From positions 1,116,001-1,180,000 of the forward strand of contig NZ_CP036537.1 of NCBI RefSeq assembly GCF_021184025.1: a stretch of DNA of 64,000 nt. The letters are read 5' to 3'. A model generated the notes under the pieces. It made no database searches, was not told where the DNA came from, and worked only from the letters and a program-made list of their open reading frames with translations. Position numbers and translations under genes: made by a program. Shown here piece after piece: positions 35,203-44,096 of the stretch (the first letter of the stretch is position 1; each line of letters opens with the position of its first letter). This DNA comes from Rhodopseudomonas boonkerdii. GTDB lineage: Bacteria > Pseudomonadota > Alphaproteobacteria > Rhizobiales > Xanthobacteraceae.

Positions 35203-36831
35203 ATGACCGATTTTACCCTTAACCAGAATATTTCAGGAGCCAGGCCGATCGAGCCGGCGTCGCGGCCCAATCTCGACAAGGGTTTCAACCCGCTCACCAT
35301 GATCTTGTTCTTCGCGGTGCTGGCCGGGGGCGTGCTGTTCGTCGCCTACAGCATTTACGCGGACGTCGCTGCGACCGGCACGCGTGTCACCAGCTACCTG
35401 CCCTATTTCCTGCTGTTCGTTGCGCTGATGATCGCGCTCGGCTTCGAATTCGTGAACGGATTCCACGACACTGCGAACGCGGTGGCGACCGTGATCTACA
35501 CCCATTCGCTGAAGCCCGAGATCGCGGTGATGTGGTCGGGGCTGTTCAATTTCCTCGGCGTGCTGTTTTCGTCGGGCGCGGTGGCCTTCGGCATCGTCTC
35601 GCTGCTGCCGGTGGAGCTAATCCTGCAGGTTGGCTCATCTGCCGGTTTCGCCATGGTGTTTGCGCTCTTGATCGCGGCGATCATCTGGAATCTGGGCACC
35701 TGGTGGCTCGGCCTGCCCGCCTCGTCCTCGCATACGTTGATCGGTTCGATCATCGGCGTCGGCATTGCCAATGCGCTGATGCGCGGTCGCGACGGCACCT
35801 CGGGCGTCGACTGGACCAAGGCGACCGAAATCGGTTACGCGCTGCTGCTGTCGCCGCTGTTCGGCTTTGTCTGCGCGGCGATCCTGCTGCTGGTGCTCAA
35901 ATTTCTCGTGCGCAACAAGGCTCTGTACGAAGCGCCGGATGGAGCCAAGGCGCCGCCGCTGTGGATTCGCGGCATCCTGATCGCCACCTGCACCGGCGTT
36001 TCCTTCGCACATGGTTCGAATGACGGCCAGAAAGGCATGGGCCTGATCATGCTGGTGCTGATCGGCACCGTGCCGACCGCCTATGCGCTGAACCGCGCTC
36101 TGCCGGAATCGCGCATCGAGCAGTTCCAGAAAACCTCGGTAGCAGCATCGAACGTCATTGCAGCGAAGGGCGCCGGCCACAGCATCATCGGCGATCCGCG
36201 TCCGGTCGTGACCCAGTATGTCGCGGCCCGCAAGATCAGCGAAGGCACCTATCCGGCGCTGTCCGTGCTGGTGAAGGATGTGGGCAATCAGGTCCGCACC
36301 TATGGCTCTCTCGACAAGGTGCCGGCCGAGAAGGTCGGCAATACCCGCAACGATATGTATCTCGCATCGGAAGCGATCCGCTTCCTGATGAAGGACAAGG
36401 AAAACGACCTCAGCAAGGACGAGATCGCAACTCTCAATGCGTACAAGGGTTCGCTGGATGCGGCGACCAAGTTCATTCCGGACTGGGTGAAGATCGCCGT
36501 CGCTATCGCGCTCGGCCTCGGCACCATGGTGGGCTGGAAACGTATCGTCGTCACCGTCGGCGAGAAAATTGGCAAGACCCATCTGACCTATGCGCAAGGT
36601 GCCTCGGCGGAACTCGTTGCCGCCGGCACCATCGGTGCTGCGGATATTTTCGGTCTGCCGGTTTCGACCACCCATGTGTTGTCGTCGGGTGTTGCCGGCA
36701 CCATGGCTGCGAATGGCTCGGGCTTGCAGATGGCGACCATCCGTAATCTGCTGATGGCCTGGGTGTTGACGCTGCCCTGTGCGATCGCGCTGTCGGCGGC
36801 ATTGTACTTCGTCTTTGCCAGCATCTTCTGA
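35203..36831 (+). CDS. pit: Inorganic phosphate transporter, Pit family
   Basis: A 542-residue membrane protein with about ten to twelve helices and both halves of the Pit duplication: GFEFVNGFHDTANAVATVIYTH near residue 80 and FAHGSNDGQKGMGLIML near 270, the signature loops of phosphate/metal symporters. Pit moves metal-phosphate with protons at low affinity. A hydrophilic loop of about 100 residues (SEGTYPALSVLVKDVGNQVRTYG to DEIATLNAYK) separates the halves from the final helices. It is followed by a metal transporter of the CorA/ZntB class. Confidence 0.95.
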   Translation: MTDFTLNQNISGARPIEPASRPNLDKGFNPLTMILFFAVLAGGVLFVAYSIYADVAATGTRVTSYLPYFLLFVALMIALGFEFVNGFHDTANAVATVIYTHSLKPEIAVMWSGLFNFLGVLFSSGAVAFGIVSLLPVELILQVGSSAGFAMVFALLIAAIIWNLGTWWLGLPASSSHTLIGSIIGVGIANALMRGRDGTSGVDWTKATEIGYALLLSPLFGFVCAAILLLVLKFLVRNKALYEAPDGAKAPPLWIRGILIATCTGVSFAHGSNDGQKGMGLIMLVLIGTVPTAYALNRALPESRIEQFQKTSVAASNVIAAKGAGHSIIGDPRPVVTQYVAARKISEGTYPALSVLVKDVGNQVRTYGSLDKVPAEKVGNTRNDMYLASEAIRFLMKDKENDLSKDEIATLNAYKGSLDAATKFIPDWVKIAVAIALGLGTMVGWKRIVVTVGEKIGKTHLTYAQGASAELVAAGTIGAADIFGLPVSTTHVLSSGVAGTMAANGSGLQMATIRNLLMAWVLTLPCAIALSAALYFVFASIF

Positions 36832-36892
36832 ACGAGGTTGAGCACCTAAGGCGCCACGCTTGTGCTGTCTTTTGTTCTTCCCGAAACCGCGT

Positions 36893-36957
36893 GGAAAGAA
36901 ACGAAATGCGGGAATGTCGAGCCCATTGAAGCGCCGTTCCCGATTTCGTTTCGTTCC
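36893..36957. other. Imperfect inverted repeat between pit and the ZntB-like gene
   Basis: Arms of about 21 bases, GGAAAGAAACGAAATGCGGG at 36893 and TTCCCGATTTCGTTTCGTTC ending near 36957, pair with only a few mismatches around a loop of about 22 bases. No U-tract follows on either strand. It could be a factor-dependent terminator for pit or part of the leader of the next gene. Confidence 0.6.
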
Positions 36958-37099
36958 GTGGTGAGGTCATCGCCGACATGACGACGACGGCTGTGGACGA
37001 GTTCGGCAGCATCGATATTCCAGTCAACAATGTGAGCATCGGATCGTCGCGCCGGTGGCGGACATTCAGTTACGCGAGGGGCGAACGCAGGCAAGCGTC

Positions 37100-38194
37100 A
37101 TGCAAGAGCAACGATTGAGAAATGTCGCTCCGGCGCCTTGGCCCGGTGATGATCGATGCGCGATGCCGGTTGAAGATGCGACAGGTAATGTCATTGGCGG
37201 TTCTGTATTGCCGTCCGAAGATGTCATACCCGGCTTGGTATGGGCGTTCCGAATCCATGCGGACGGTCGTCCTGAGGCGTTGCCGATCGAACGGACGATC
37301 GATGTGACCCGTGACGGCGTGTTGTGGGTCCATTTCAATCTCGCCGATACGCGCGCACTGCAATGGCTGGCGCAAGCACCCTGGCGGGCGCCGGAACAGG
37401 CGCGCGCCCTGCTGCTGTCCAAGGATAGCTATCAGCAGCTGCACACGGCCGATGATTGCATCTACGGTGTGATTTCGGATCTGCTCCGTGACATCGACGA
37501 TGCCGACGACGATACTGGCTATCTGCGCTTTGTCATGACGGAACATCTCCTGATCAGCGGCCGTCATCATGCACTTTGCGCCGTCGATGCAACGCGCCGT
37601 TCGCTCGAAGCCGGCATGCGAGTCGACAGCATGGCCGCGCTGTTCGAGACCATCATCGAGAACGTCGCCGACACCATGGATGGGATGATCGACAAGATCT
37701 CACGCGCTCTCGACGAGATCGAAGAGCAGGTGGTGTCCGGCGAGTCGCGCCACATGCTGCAGAAGCTCGGGCCACTGCGGCGGACCTGCGTTCGTCTGCA
37801 TCGCCAGCTCGGCGGTTTGCGCCTCGTATTCCAGCGCTTCGAGCAGAACGGACCAGCGGATCTCAAGCCAGCCTTGCAACTGCGTGCCGGCGAACTGGCG
37901 CAGCGACTCGACGGCCTCGACCGCATCATTATCGAACTGCGCGAGCGCAGTCGCTTGCTGCAGGAAGAACTGCACCTGCAGATCGCAGAAACCGGCAACG
38001 AGAGCCTTCGCGTTCTCTCGGTGCTCACTGCCTTGCTGCTGCCGCCGACACTGATGACTGGATTGTTCGGCATGAACGTCAAGGGCCTGCCCTTCGTCGA
38101 TACCGAGACCGGTTTTCTCTGGGCGCTGCTGTTGATCCTGCTTTCGTCGGCATTCGCTTATTTCGTGATGAAGCGCATCGGGATCATCAGGTAG
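37100..38194 (+). CDS. zntB: CorA-family metal transporter, ZntB-like
   Basis: An approximately 364-residue protein: a long soluble N-terminal domain, coiled coils (FETIIENVADTMDGMIDKISRALDEIEEQV, ELRERSRLLQEELHLQIAETGNESLRVLSVL) and two C-terminal helices joined by GMNVKGLPF. The GMN motif forms the selectivity filter of CorA channels, which carry magnesium, or zinc in the ZntB branch. The VLWVHFNLADTRALQWL and ICGxHHALC-like segment resembles ZntB. The start is uncertain: ATG 37100 or 37163 are both plausible, without a strong ribosome site. The following porin gene starts 6 bases after its stop. Confidence 0.88.
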   Translation: MQEQRLRNVAPAPWPGDDRCAMPVEDATGNVIGGSVLPSEDVIPGLVWAFRIHADGRPEALPIERTIDVTRDGVLWVHFNLADTRALQWLAQAPWRAPEQARALLLSKDSYQQLHTADDCIYGVISDLLRDIDDADDDTGYLRFVMTEHLLISGRHHALCAVDATRRSLEAGMRVDSMAALFETIIENVADTMDGMIDKISRALDEIEEQVVSGESRHMLQKLGPLRRTCVRLHRQLGGLRLVFQRFEQNGPADLKPALQLRAGELAQRLDGLDRIIIELRERSRLLQEELHLQIAETGNESLRVLSVLTALLLPPTLMTGLFGMNVKGLPFVDTETGFLWALLLILLSSAFAYFVMKRIGIIR

Positions 38195-38199
38195 GCGTC

Positions 38200-39561
38200 A
38201 TGATCGGCGTCATCCGGTGCTGGGCGGTCCGCGCGTCTATGGCGCTCGTGGCATTTGTCATCCTCGCGTTCATGCCGCCGTCCTCAGCTCAGGGTGGAGA
38301 TTGGCGCGATGGCGGGTTGAAGGCGCTCAATGAACGGCTCGATCAATGGGGTGTGGCGTTGTCGGCGACCTATGTCGGCGAAGTGCTCGGCAATGCCTCG
38401 GGGGGAATCCGGCGTGGCGCGGTTTATGAAGGCCGACTCGATGTCGGCATCGATGTCGATCTGGAAAGGGCAATGGGGTGGCGGGGTGCCACCTTCCATG
38501 CCAATGCGTTCCAGATTCACGGACCCGGCCTGTCGCGCGACTATATCGGCAATCTCATGCTGGTCAGCGGCATCGAGGCTTTGCCGTCGACCCGGCTCTA
38601 TGAATTCTGGATCGAGCAGTCGTTGTTCGATGGCCGACTGCAAGTGAAGGTCGGCCAGCAGCCGTCGGATACCGAATTCATCGACAGCAAATATGATGAC
38701 ATCTTCGTCAACTCCGCGCTCGGCTGGCCCGGCATCACCGGGGTGATCCTGCCGGCCGGCGGGCCGTCGCCGCCGCTGGCCGTGCCAGGTGTGCGGGTGA
38801 AGGCGCAATTGTCGGACGCAATCACGGCCTATCTCGCGGTGTTCAACGGCAGCGCCGGTGCGCCGGGACCCGACGATCCGCAGATCACCAATGCCAATGG
38901 TCTGGCATTCCGCGTCAACGATCCCCCCTGGCTGATCGGGCAGTTGAAATACAGCTATCGACTCGGTGCATTAGGGCTGCCGGGATCGATCGCAGCCGGC
39001 GGCTGGTTTCATTTCGACGAATTCGACGACGAGCGCTGGACGGCGCAGGGCTTGTCCCAGGCCGATCCCCTCGGCACCGGCGAACCGGCGATGCGCCGGA
39101 CCAATCGCGGCGTGTTTGCCGTTTACGAGCAGCGCCTCGCCTCCAGCGCTTTCGATCCCGGCAAGGGGATCGGGTTCTTCATGCGTGCTTCCATCAGCCC
39201 GTCGGATCGCAATCTGGTCAGCTTCTATTTCGATGGCGGCATCCAGGTCTCCGGCTTCTCGGCCGCGCGCCCGGACGATCGCTTCGGTATCGCCATGACG
39301 TATGCACGCATCTCCGACGGCGCGCGCGGCCTCGACCGCGATATCCAGCGCTTCACGGGAGTCGCAACACCGATCCGGGATTTCGAAGCGGTGTTCGAGG
39401 CGACCTATGTCGCCATGGCCGCACCGGGCGTCGCAGTGCAGCCGGTGTTTCAATATGTAATTCATCCTGGTGGCGGCGCGGTCAGTCCGAACGATCCGAC
39501 CCAGACCCGGCGCATCGGGGATGCTGCCGTGTTTGGCGTTCGCACGACGATCACGTTTTGA
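38200..39561 (+). CDS. OprB-like carbohydrate-selective porin
   Basis: A 453-residue outer-membrane beta-barrel protein. The signal peptide (ALVAFVILAFMPPSSAQ) is followed by DWRDGGLKALNERLDQWGVALSATYVGEVLGNASGG, the OprB start; repeated aromatic-capped strands (FWIEQSLFDGRLQVKVGQQPSDTEFI, GVFAVYEQRLA) run to a terminal phenylalanine (GVRTTITF), as needed for BAM-mediated insertion. OprB porins admit sugars, but family members vary. It is tightly linked (6 bases) to the metal transporter gene, an unexplained partnership. Confidence 0.9.
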   Translation: MIGVIRCWAVRASMALVAFVILAFMPPSSAQGGDWRDGGLKALNERLDQWGVALSATYVGEVLGNASGGIRRGAVYEGRLDVGIDVDLERAMGWRGATFHANAFQIHGPGLSRDYIGNLMLVSGIEALPSTRLYEFWIEQSLFDGRLQVKVGQQPSDTEFIDSKYDDIFVNSALGWPGITGVILPAGGPSPPLAVPGVRVKAQLSDAITAYLAVFNGSAGAPGPDDPQITNANGLAFRVNDPPWLIGQLKYSYRLGALGLPGSIAAGGWFHFDEFDDERWTAQGLSQADPLGTGEPAMRRTNRGVFAVYEQRLASSAFDPGKGIGFFMRASISPSDRNLVSFYFDGGIQVSGFSAARPDDRFGIAMTYARISDGARGLDRDIQRFTGVATPIRDFEAVFEATYVAMAAPGVAVQPVFQYVIHPGGGAVSPNDPTQTRRIGDAAVFGVRTTITF

Positions 39562-39569
39562 CGTGAAAC

Positions 39570-39661
39570 CTAGGGGGGGATCAGGCGAAGCCGTAATCCG
39601 CCGGCTGAATTCTTGTTGCGGGCGACAGCGGCGGATTACGCTGCGCTGATCCGCCCTACGG
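39570..39661. repeat. Palindromic intergenic repeat, family A copy 2
   Basis: Begins CTAGGGGGGATCAG and ends CTGATCCGCCCTACGG; inner GTAATCCGCC and GGCGGATTAC pair. It starts 9 bases after the porin stop and runs into the 3-prime end of the convergent oxidoreductase gene, overlapping its last codons (39636-39661). Confidence 0.85.
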
Positions 39662-40658
39662 CATCGGCGAGATCCGATGCGGCCTCGGCGATCATCTCGT
39701 AAGACTTCAGGCGCCTGGCGTGATCATAGACGTCAGAGACGATCATCAGTTCGTCCGCCTTCGTCTCTGCGATAAGGGCGGCAATGCCGACGCGGACGGT
39801 TTCTTTTGAGCCGATGATCGAACGGCGCAGCATGCCCATCGCCTGCATCTTCTCGGCTGGCGACCAATAGGTCTCGATATCGTCGATGGGCGGCTGGCTG
39901 AGGCCACGGGTGCCACGGAACATGTTGGTGAACGACATTTGCTGCGTGGTCCACAGCCGCTTCGCTTCGGCATCGGTATCGGCGGCAATGATGTTTACGC
40001 CGACCATCGTATGGGGTTTGGCAAGTTGCTCCGACGGTTCGAAATGGGTGCGATAGATGTCGAGCGCCTGCAGCAGCATTTCAGGCGCGAAATGCGAGGC
40101 GAAAGCGTAGGGCAGCCCGAGCACGGCAGCGAGCTGGGCGCCGTAATTGCTGGAGCCGAGAATCCATAGCGGGACGTTGGTGCCAGCAGCGGGAACGGCC
40201 TGCAGTCGCTGGCCCGGGGCGGCAGCCGCGAAATAGGCCTGCAGCTCCTGAATGTCCTGCGGAAAATTGTCTGAATTCTGCAGCGAGCGGCGCAGCGCGC
40301 GCATGGTCATCTGGTCGGTCCCCGGTGCACGGCCGAGGCCGAGATCGATGCGGCCCGGAAACAGGCGCTCCAGCGTGCCGAACTGCTCGGCGATGACGAT
40401 GGGCGCATGGTTCGGCAGCATGATGCCGCCGGCACCGACCCGGATGGTCCTGGTGCCCGCTGCGATATGGCCGATCACCACAGAGGTTGCCGCGCTCGCG
40501 ACGCCGATCATGTTGTGATGTTCGGCCACCCAGAAGCGACGATAACCCCATTGCTCGGCATGGCCGGCCAGATCCCTCGAATTATCGAGCGCGCCCCGCG
40601 CGTCGGTGTCTTCGGTGACGCGGACGAGATCGAGGATAGAAAGGGCTGTCATGGGCAA
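39636..40658 (-). CDS. LLM-class flavin-dependent oxidoreductase (luciferase-like)
   Basis: A 340-residue TIM-barrel monooxygenase of the luciferase-like superfamily, using reduced FMN. Landmarks are [35 protein letters not shown] (substrate/flavin site), [42 protein letters not shown] and [30 protein letters not shown], as in the MsnO8 branch. The natural C-terminal helix [14 protein letters not shown] is followed by VGRISAA, encoded within the palindromic repeat, which also provides the TAA stop. Physiological substrate unknown. Confidence 0.92.
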   Translation of the reverse strand: MPMTALSILDLVRVTEDTDARGALDNSRDLAGHAEQWGYRRFWVAEHHNMIGVASAATSVVIGHIAAGTRTIRVGAGGIMLPNHAPIVIAEQFGTLERLFPGRIDLGLGRAPGTDQMTMRALRRSLQNSDNFPQDIQELQAYFAAAAPGQRLQAVPAAGTNVPLWILGSSNYGAQLAAVLGLPYAFASHFAPEMLLQALDIYRTHFEPSEQLAKPHTMVGVNIIAADTDAEAKRLWTTQQMSFTNMFRGTRGLSQPPIDDIETYWSPAEKMQAMGMLRRSIIGSKETVRVGIAALIAETKADELMIVSDVYDHARRLKSYEMIAEAASDLADAVGRISAA

Positions 40659-40758
40659 ACTCCGGATGCGCCCTCGATCTAAGTGCGCATCCCGGCGATT
40701 ACCAGACGGGGTAGAACGTATCGTTCGCGCAGTTCAGCCATGCGGCGAGGATGCCGAA

Positions 40759-40944
40759 TCAGGTCAGCAGCGGAAACAGGCACATGATCGCTAGAAGCGC
40801 GGCGGTCGCTGTCGCGGCTTCCAGCGCACATCTCCAGAGTGGAATCACGCTGTGCTTCCACTCTGGAACATACGCGCCGTAGAGTGCCAGAGAGACGAGA
40901 TCGCAGCTCAGCGTTGATTGCCTAGCGTCGTCGTTCCCGGTCAC
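40759..40944 (-). CDS. Possible small membrane protein downstream of acdS
   Basis: A 61-codon reading frame starting with GTG six bases after the acdS stop on the same strand. The C-terminal half contains one hydrophobic segment (ALEAATATAALLAIMCLFPLL). There is no convincing ribosome site and no family match by eye. Its position makes co-transcription with acdS possible, but the frame may be chance. The rest of the approximately 290-base gap to the luciferase-like gene shows nothing else. Confidence 0.25.
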   Translation of the reverse strand: MTGNDDARQSTLSCDLVSLALYGAYVPEWKHSVIPLWRCALEAATATAALLAIMCLFPLLT

Positions 40945-40949
40945 GGCTT

Positions 40950-41963
40950 CTAACCGTTACGGAACGTATAGCCGTAGCCGTTGAGCGCCGGTGCACCGCC
41001 GAGATGGGCATAAAGTACCTTGGAGCCCTCCGGGAAGTAGCCCTTTTTCACGAGATCGATCATGCCTTGCATGGACTTCCCCTCGTAAACCGGGTCGGTG
41101 ATCATGCCTTCCAGGCGTGCGCAGAGGCGGATGGCATCTTTGGTCTCTTCCGAGGGAACGCCATAGACCGGATAGGCATAGTCCTCGACGAGAACCACAT
41201 CGTCCTCGACAATCTCCTTGCCGAGCTCGACTAGCTTCGCGGTGTTGCGGGCGATCTCGAGCACCTGCGCCTTGGTCTGAATCGGTGTAAACGATGCGTC
41301 GATGCCGATCACCTTGCGCTCACGGCCATCCTTGGCGAATCCCACCAGCATGCCGGCATGGGTCGAGCCGGTGACAGTGCAGACGACGATATAGTCGAAC
41401 GCGAAGCCGAGCTCTTTCTCCTGCGCACGGACTTCCTCGGCGAAGCCGACATAGCCGAGGCCGCCATATTTGTGCACGGATGCGCCCGCTGGGATCGCGT
41501 AGGGCTTGCCGCCTTTGGCCTTCACGTCCTCGATGGCTTGCTCCCAGCTTTCGCGGATGCCGATATCAAAGCCTTCATCGACCATCTGGACGTCGGCGCC
41601 CATCACCCGGCTGAGAAGGATGTTGCCAACCCGGTCATAGACAGCATCCTCGTGAGGGACCCAGCTTTCCTGGACGAGCCGGCACTTCATGCCGATCTTC
41701 GCGGCGACGGCCGCGACCATGCGCGTGTGGTTCGACTGCACACCGCCGATGGACACCAGCGTATCGGCGTTGGAGGCGATCGCATCGGGGATGATGTATT
41801 CGAGTTTGCGCAACTTGTTGCCGCCAAAGGCCAGACCGGAGTTGCAGTCATCGCGCTTGGCATAGAGTTCGACTTTGCCACCGAGATGTGCGGTGAGGCG
41901 GTTCATCTTCTCAATATGCGTTGGCCCGAAGGTCAGCGGGTAACGTGTGAATTTCTCCAGCAT
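40950..41963 (-). CDS. acdS: 1-aminocyclopropane-1-carboxylate (ACC) deaminase
   Basis: Cleaves the plant ethylene precursor ACC to ammonia and 2-oxobutyrate, a plant-growth-promoting trait. A 337-residue PLP enzyme: cofactor lysine Lys50 in [28 protein letters not shown] with the catalytic Ser, and the PLP phosphate loop VTGSTHAGM. The residues separating true ACC deaminase from D-cysteine desulfhydrase are present: Glu294 after Tyr293 (DPVYEGKSM) and Leu321 (AHLGGAPAL), matching Glu295/Leu322 of the Pseudomonas enzyme. Divergent to its Lrp-type regulator gene. Confidence 0.97.
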   Translation of the reverse strand: MLEKFTRYPLTFGPTHIEKMNRLTAHLGGKVELYAKRDDCNSGLAFGGNKLRKLEYIIPDAIASNADTLVSIGGVQSNHTRMVAAVAAKIGMKCRLVQESWVPHEDAVYDRVGNILLSRVMGADVQMVDEGFDIGIRESWEQAIEDVKAKGGKPYAIPAGASVHKYGGLGYVGFAEEVRAQEKELGFAFDYIVVCTVTGSTHAGMLVGFAKDGRERKVIGIDASFTPIQTKAQVLEIARNTAKLVELGKEIVEDDVVLVEDYAYPVYGVPSEETKDAIRLCARLEGMITDPVYEGKSMQGMIDLVKKGYFPEGSKVLYAHLGGAPALNGYGYTFRNG

Positions 41964-42048
41964 TTTGGGCGTCTCTCAAGTCGTTGCGATGTGCTGAATA
42001 CTCGCATTTTACGTGAGAAAGGTGCTCTCAAAGTTTGTGGATTTATCT

Positions 42049-42070
42049 GATATAATCGCAACATTATATC
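42049..42070. promoter_or_regulatory. Perfect inverted repeat, candidate AcdR operator
   Basis: GATATAAT (42049-42056) and ATTATATC (42063-42070) are exact inverse complements around a 6-base spacer. The element lies midway in the AT-rich 160-base region between divergent acdS and acdR, where Lrp-type regulators bind. The AT-rich arms also resemble a -10 hexamer, so it may overlap a promoter. Confidence 0.7.
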
Positions 42071-42122
42071 TATAAGATGGCGTAAGTAGTAGTTTGATTG
42101 ACAAATATCGAAAGATTCTTTC

Positions 42123-42587
42123 ATGTCCTTTGAGCTCGACCGAACCGATCTCAAAATCCTGCGCCTGCTGCAGGGCAATGGCCGGCTATCAAATGCGGAT
42201 CTGGCGCAGGCGGTGGGCGTTAGCCCGGCGACCTGCCACCGGCGGACGCAGGCGCTGTTCGACGAAGGCTACATCAAGTCCGTCCGGGCGATGATCGCCC
42301 CCAGTAAGGTCCGCAAGGGCGCGCTGGTCATGGTCGGCGTGGTTCTCGACCGCTCGACGCCGGAAAGTTTCGCGACCTTTGAAAAAGCCGTTGCGAAACT
42401 GAAGTTCATTCTCGATTGCCATCTGGTTGCCGGCGACTTCGACTACTTCCTGAAGATCAGGGTCGGCGACATGGCAGACTTCAACCGGATCCACGGCGAC
42501 CAGTTGATCGCGCTGCCCGGGGTGCGGCAGACGCGGACTTTCTTCGTCATGAAGGAGGTCGTCGACAACGCTCCGCTGGAATTGTGA
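42123..42587 (+). CDS. acdR: Lrp/AsnC-family regulator of acdS
   Basis: A 154-residue protein with an N-terminal winged helix (ELDRTDLKILRLLQGNGRLSNADLAQAVGVSPATCHRRTQAL) and a C-terminal RAM ligand-binding domain (VGVVLDRSTPESFATFEKAV, DCHLVAGDFDYFLKIRVGDMADFNR, LPGVRQTRTFFVMKEV). In other proteobacteria the divergent Lrp-type AcdR activates acdS when ACC is present. Identity follows from family plus position next to a bona fide acdS. Confidence 0.93.
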   Translation: MSFELDRTDLKILRLLQGNGRLSNADLAQAVGVSPATCHRRTQALFDEGYIKSVRAMIAPSKVRKGALVMVGVVLDRSTPESFATFEKAVAKLKFILDCHLVAGDFDYFLKIRVGDMADFNRIHGDQLIALPGVRQTRTFFVMKEVVDNAPLEL

Positions 42588-42711
42588 TCCGCGCGAGCGA
42601 GCGAAATCCATCGTCTTTAATTCCGGCGACTCTTAAGCCCCGCAAATCGAACGAGCCGGCCATCAGGCCGGGACCCTCACTGGCTTGACAGTCCGTGCAT
42701 TCAAATCGTAA

Positions 42712-42726
42712 TGTTATAACATAACA
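42712..42726. promoter_or_regulatory. Zur-box-like palindrome upstream of zinc GTPase gene
   Basis: TGTTAT-AAC-ATAACA is a perfect 6-3-6 inverted repeat, closely matching the alphaproteobacterial Zur operator pattern (TGTTAT...ATAACA). It ends 70 bases before the chosen start of the COG0523 GTPase gene, a known class of Zur-repressed genes. An in-frame ATG at 42728 directly abuts it, arguing that ATG is not the true start. Confidence 0.8.
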
Positions 42727-42796
42727 AATGGCGGAGCCTTTAAGTTGTCACCTGTGTCCCGCCGTTCCCTGTCCCTCCAGGAACTATTCGATCACG

Positions 42797-44002
42797 ATGC
42801 GCAAACTCCCCGTCACCGTGCTGTCCGGCTTCCTCGGGGCTGGCAAGACCACTTTGCTGAATCACATCCTGAACAACCGCCACGGACTGAAAGTGGCGGT
42901 CATCGTCAACGACATGAGCGAGGTGAACATCGATGCGGATCTAGTTCGCGATGGCGGTGCGAATCTTTCGCGGACGGATGAGAAGCTGGTGGAAATGACC
43001 AATGGCTGCATCTGCTGCACGCTGCGCGACGATCTGCTGCAGGAAGTCCGCTTGCTCGCAGAGAGCGGCCGCTACGACTACTTGCTGATCGAATCCACGG
43101 GCATCGCCGAGCCGTTGCCAGTGGCGGCCACCTTCGATTTCCGCAACGAGAACGGCGACAGCCTCTCGGACATCGCACGGCTTGATACGATGGTCACCGT
43201 GGTCGATGCAGTGAATCTCCTGAAAGATTATTCTTCAACGGATTTCCTGCAGGACCGCGGCGAGGCGCTTGAAAACGATAAGCGCACGCTGGTCGATCTC
43301 CTCGTCGAGCAGATCGAATTCGCAGATGTTGTCGTGCTGAACAAGGTGAATGACGCGACGCCCGAGCAATGCGACAGCGCACGAAAGATCATCTGCGCGC
43401 TGAACCCCGAGGCTGAGATCATCGAGGCCGATTTCGCCGACGTGCCGTTCGATCGCGTGCTCGATACCGGGCTATTCGATTTCGAGCGGGCGCAACAGCA
43501 TCCGCTCTGGCATAAGGAGCTATATGGCTTTGCCGATCATGTGCCAGAGACGGAGGAATACGGCGTCGGTCATTTCGTCTATCGGGCGCGTCGGCCGTTC
43601 GATCCCGTTAAATTCCAGAAGTTTCTGCGCGAAAGTTGGGCCGGGGTGATCCGCTGCAAGGGGCATTTCTGGCTCGCCACGCGACCGCAATGGGTCGGCG
43701 AACTCAGTCAGGCCGGTGCCATCGTTCGCACCGAAGGCATGGGCTTCTGGTGGGCCAATATTCCCGCTGAGCGCTGGCCGGACGATCCCTATTGGCGGCA
43801 GGCGCTGAAGAAAAACTGGAACGATATCTATGGCGATCGTCGTCAGGAAATCGTCTTCATTGGCACCGGCATGAATGAGGCCGATCTGCGCAATCGCCTC
43901 GATGCATGTCTCGTCGAGGGGAAGCCCGGCATGGAGATTGCGAGTTGGGCAAAGCTGCCTGATCCGTTCCCGAAATGGAAGCGCGCAGACGAGATGGCGT
44001 AA
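42797..44002 (+). CDS. zigA: COG0523 GTPase, ZigA/ZnuG-like zinc metallochaperone
   Basis: A 401-residue GTPase from ATG 42797 ([25 protein letters not shown]). Motifs: P-loop GFLGAGKTT, the metal-binding CxCC in [32 protein letters not shown] (Walker B region), VVLNKVND as the guanine-specificity NKxD-like motif, and a C-terminal CobW domain with [15 protein letters not shown] and [11 protein letters not shown]. These proteins deliver zinc under scarcity. Eleven codons more upstream would run through the Zur-like palindrome, so regulation by Zur is likely. Confidence 0.9.
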   Translation: MRKLPVTVLSGFLGAGKTTLLNHILNNRHGLKVAVIVNDMSEVNIDADLVRDGGANLSRTDEKLVEMTNGCICCTLRDDLLQEVRLLAESGRYDYLLIESTGIAEPLPVAATFDFRNENGDSLSDIARLDTMVTVVDAVNLLKDYSSTDFLQDRGEALENDKRTLVDLLVEQIEFADVVVLNKVNDATPEQCDSARKIICALNPEAEIIEADFADVPFDRVLDTGLFDFERAQQHPLWHKELYGFADHVPETEEYGVGHFVYRARRPFDPVKFQKFLRESWAGVIRCKGHFWLATRPQWVGELSQAGAIVRTEGMGFWWANIPAERWPDDPYWRQALKKNWNDIYGDRRQEIVFIGTGMNEADLRNRLDACLVEGKPGMEIASWAKLPDPFPKWKRADEMA

Positions 44003-44003
44003 A

Positions 44004-44088
44004 CGTATGGCGGATGAGCGCAGCGTCGTCCGTCGTTCTTTGTCTCACACACTCGGCTGGCGGATTACGCTGCGCTCATCCGCCTACG
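44004..44088. repeat. Palindromic intergenic repeat, family A copy 3
   Basis: CGTATGGCGGATGAGCG at the left pairs with CGCTCATCCGCCTACG at the right. The right half (GCTGGCGGATTACGCTGCGC) also matches copy 2. It begins 2 bases after the zinc GTPase stop and ends 9 bases from the convergent hydrolase stop. Confidence 0.85.
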
Positions 44089-44096
44089 ATCTACGT

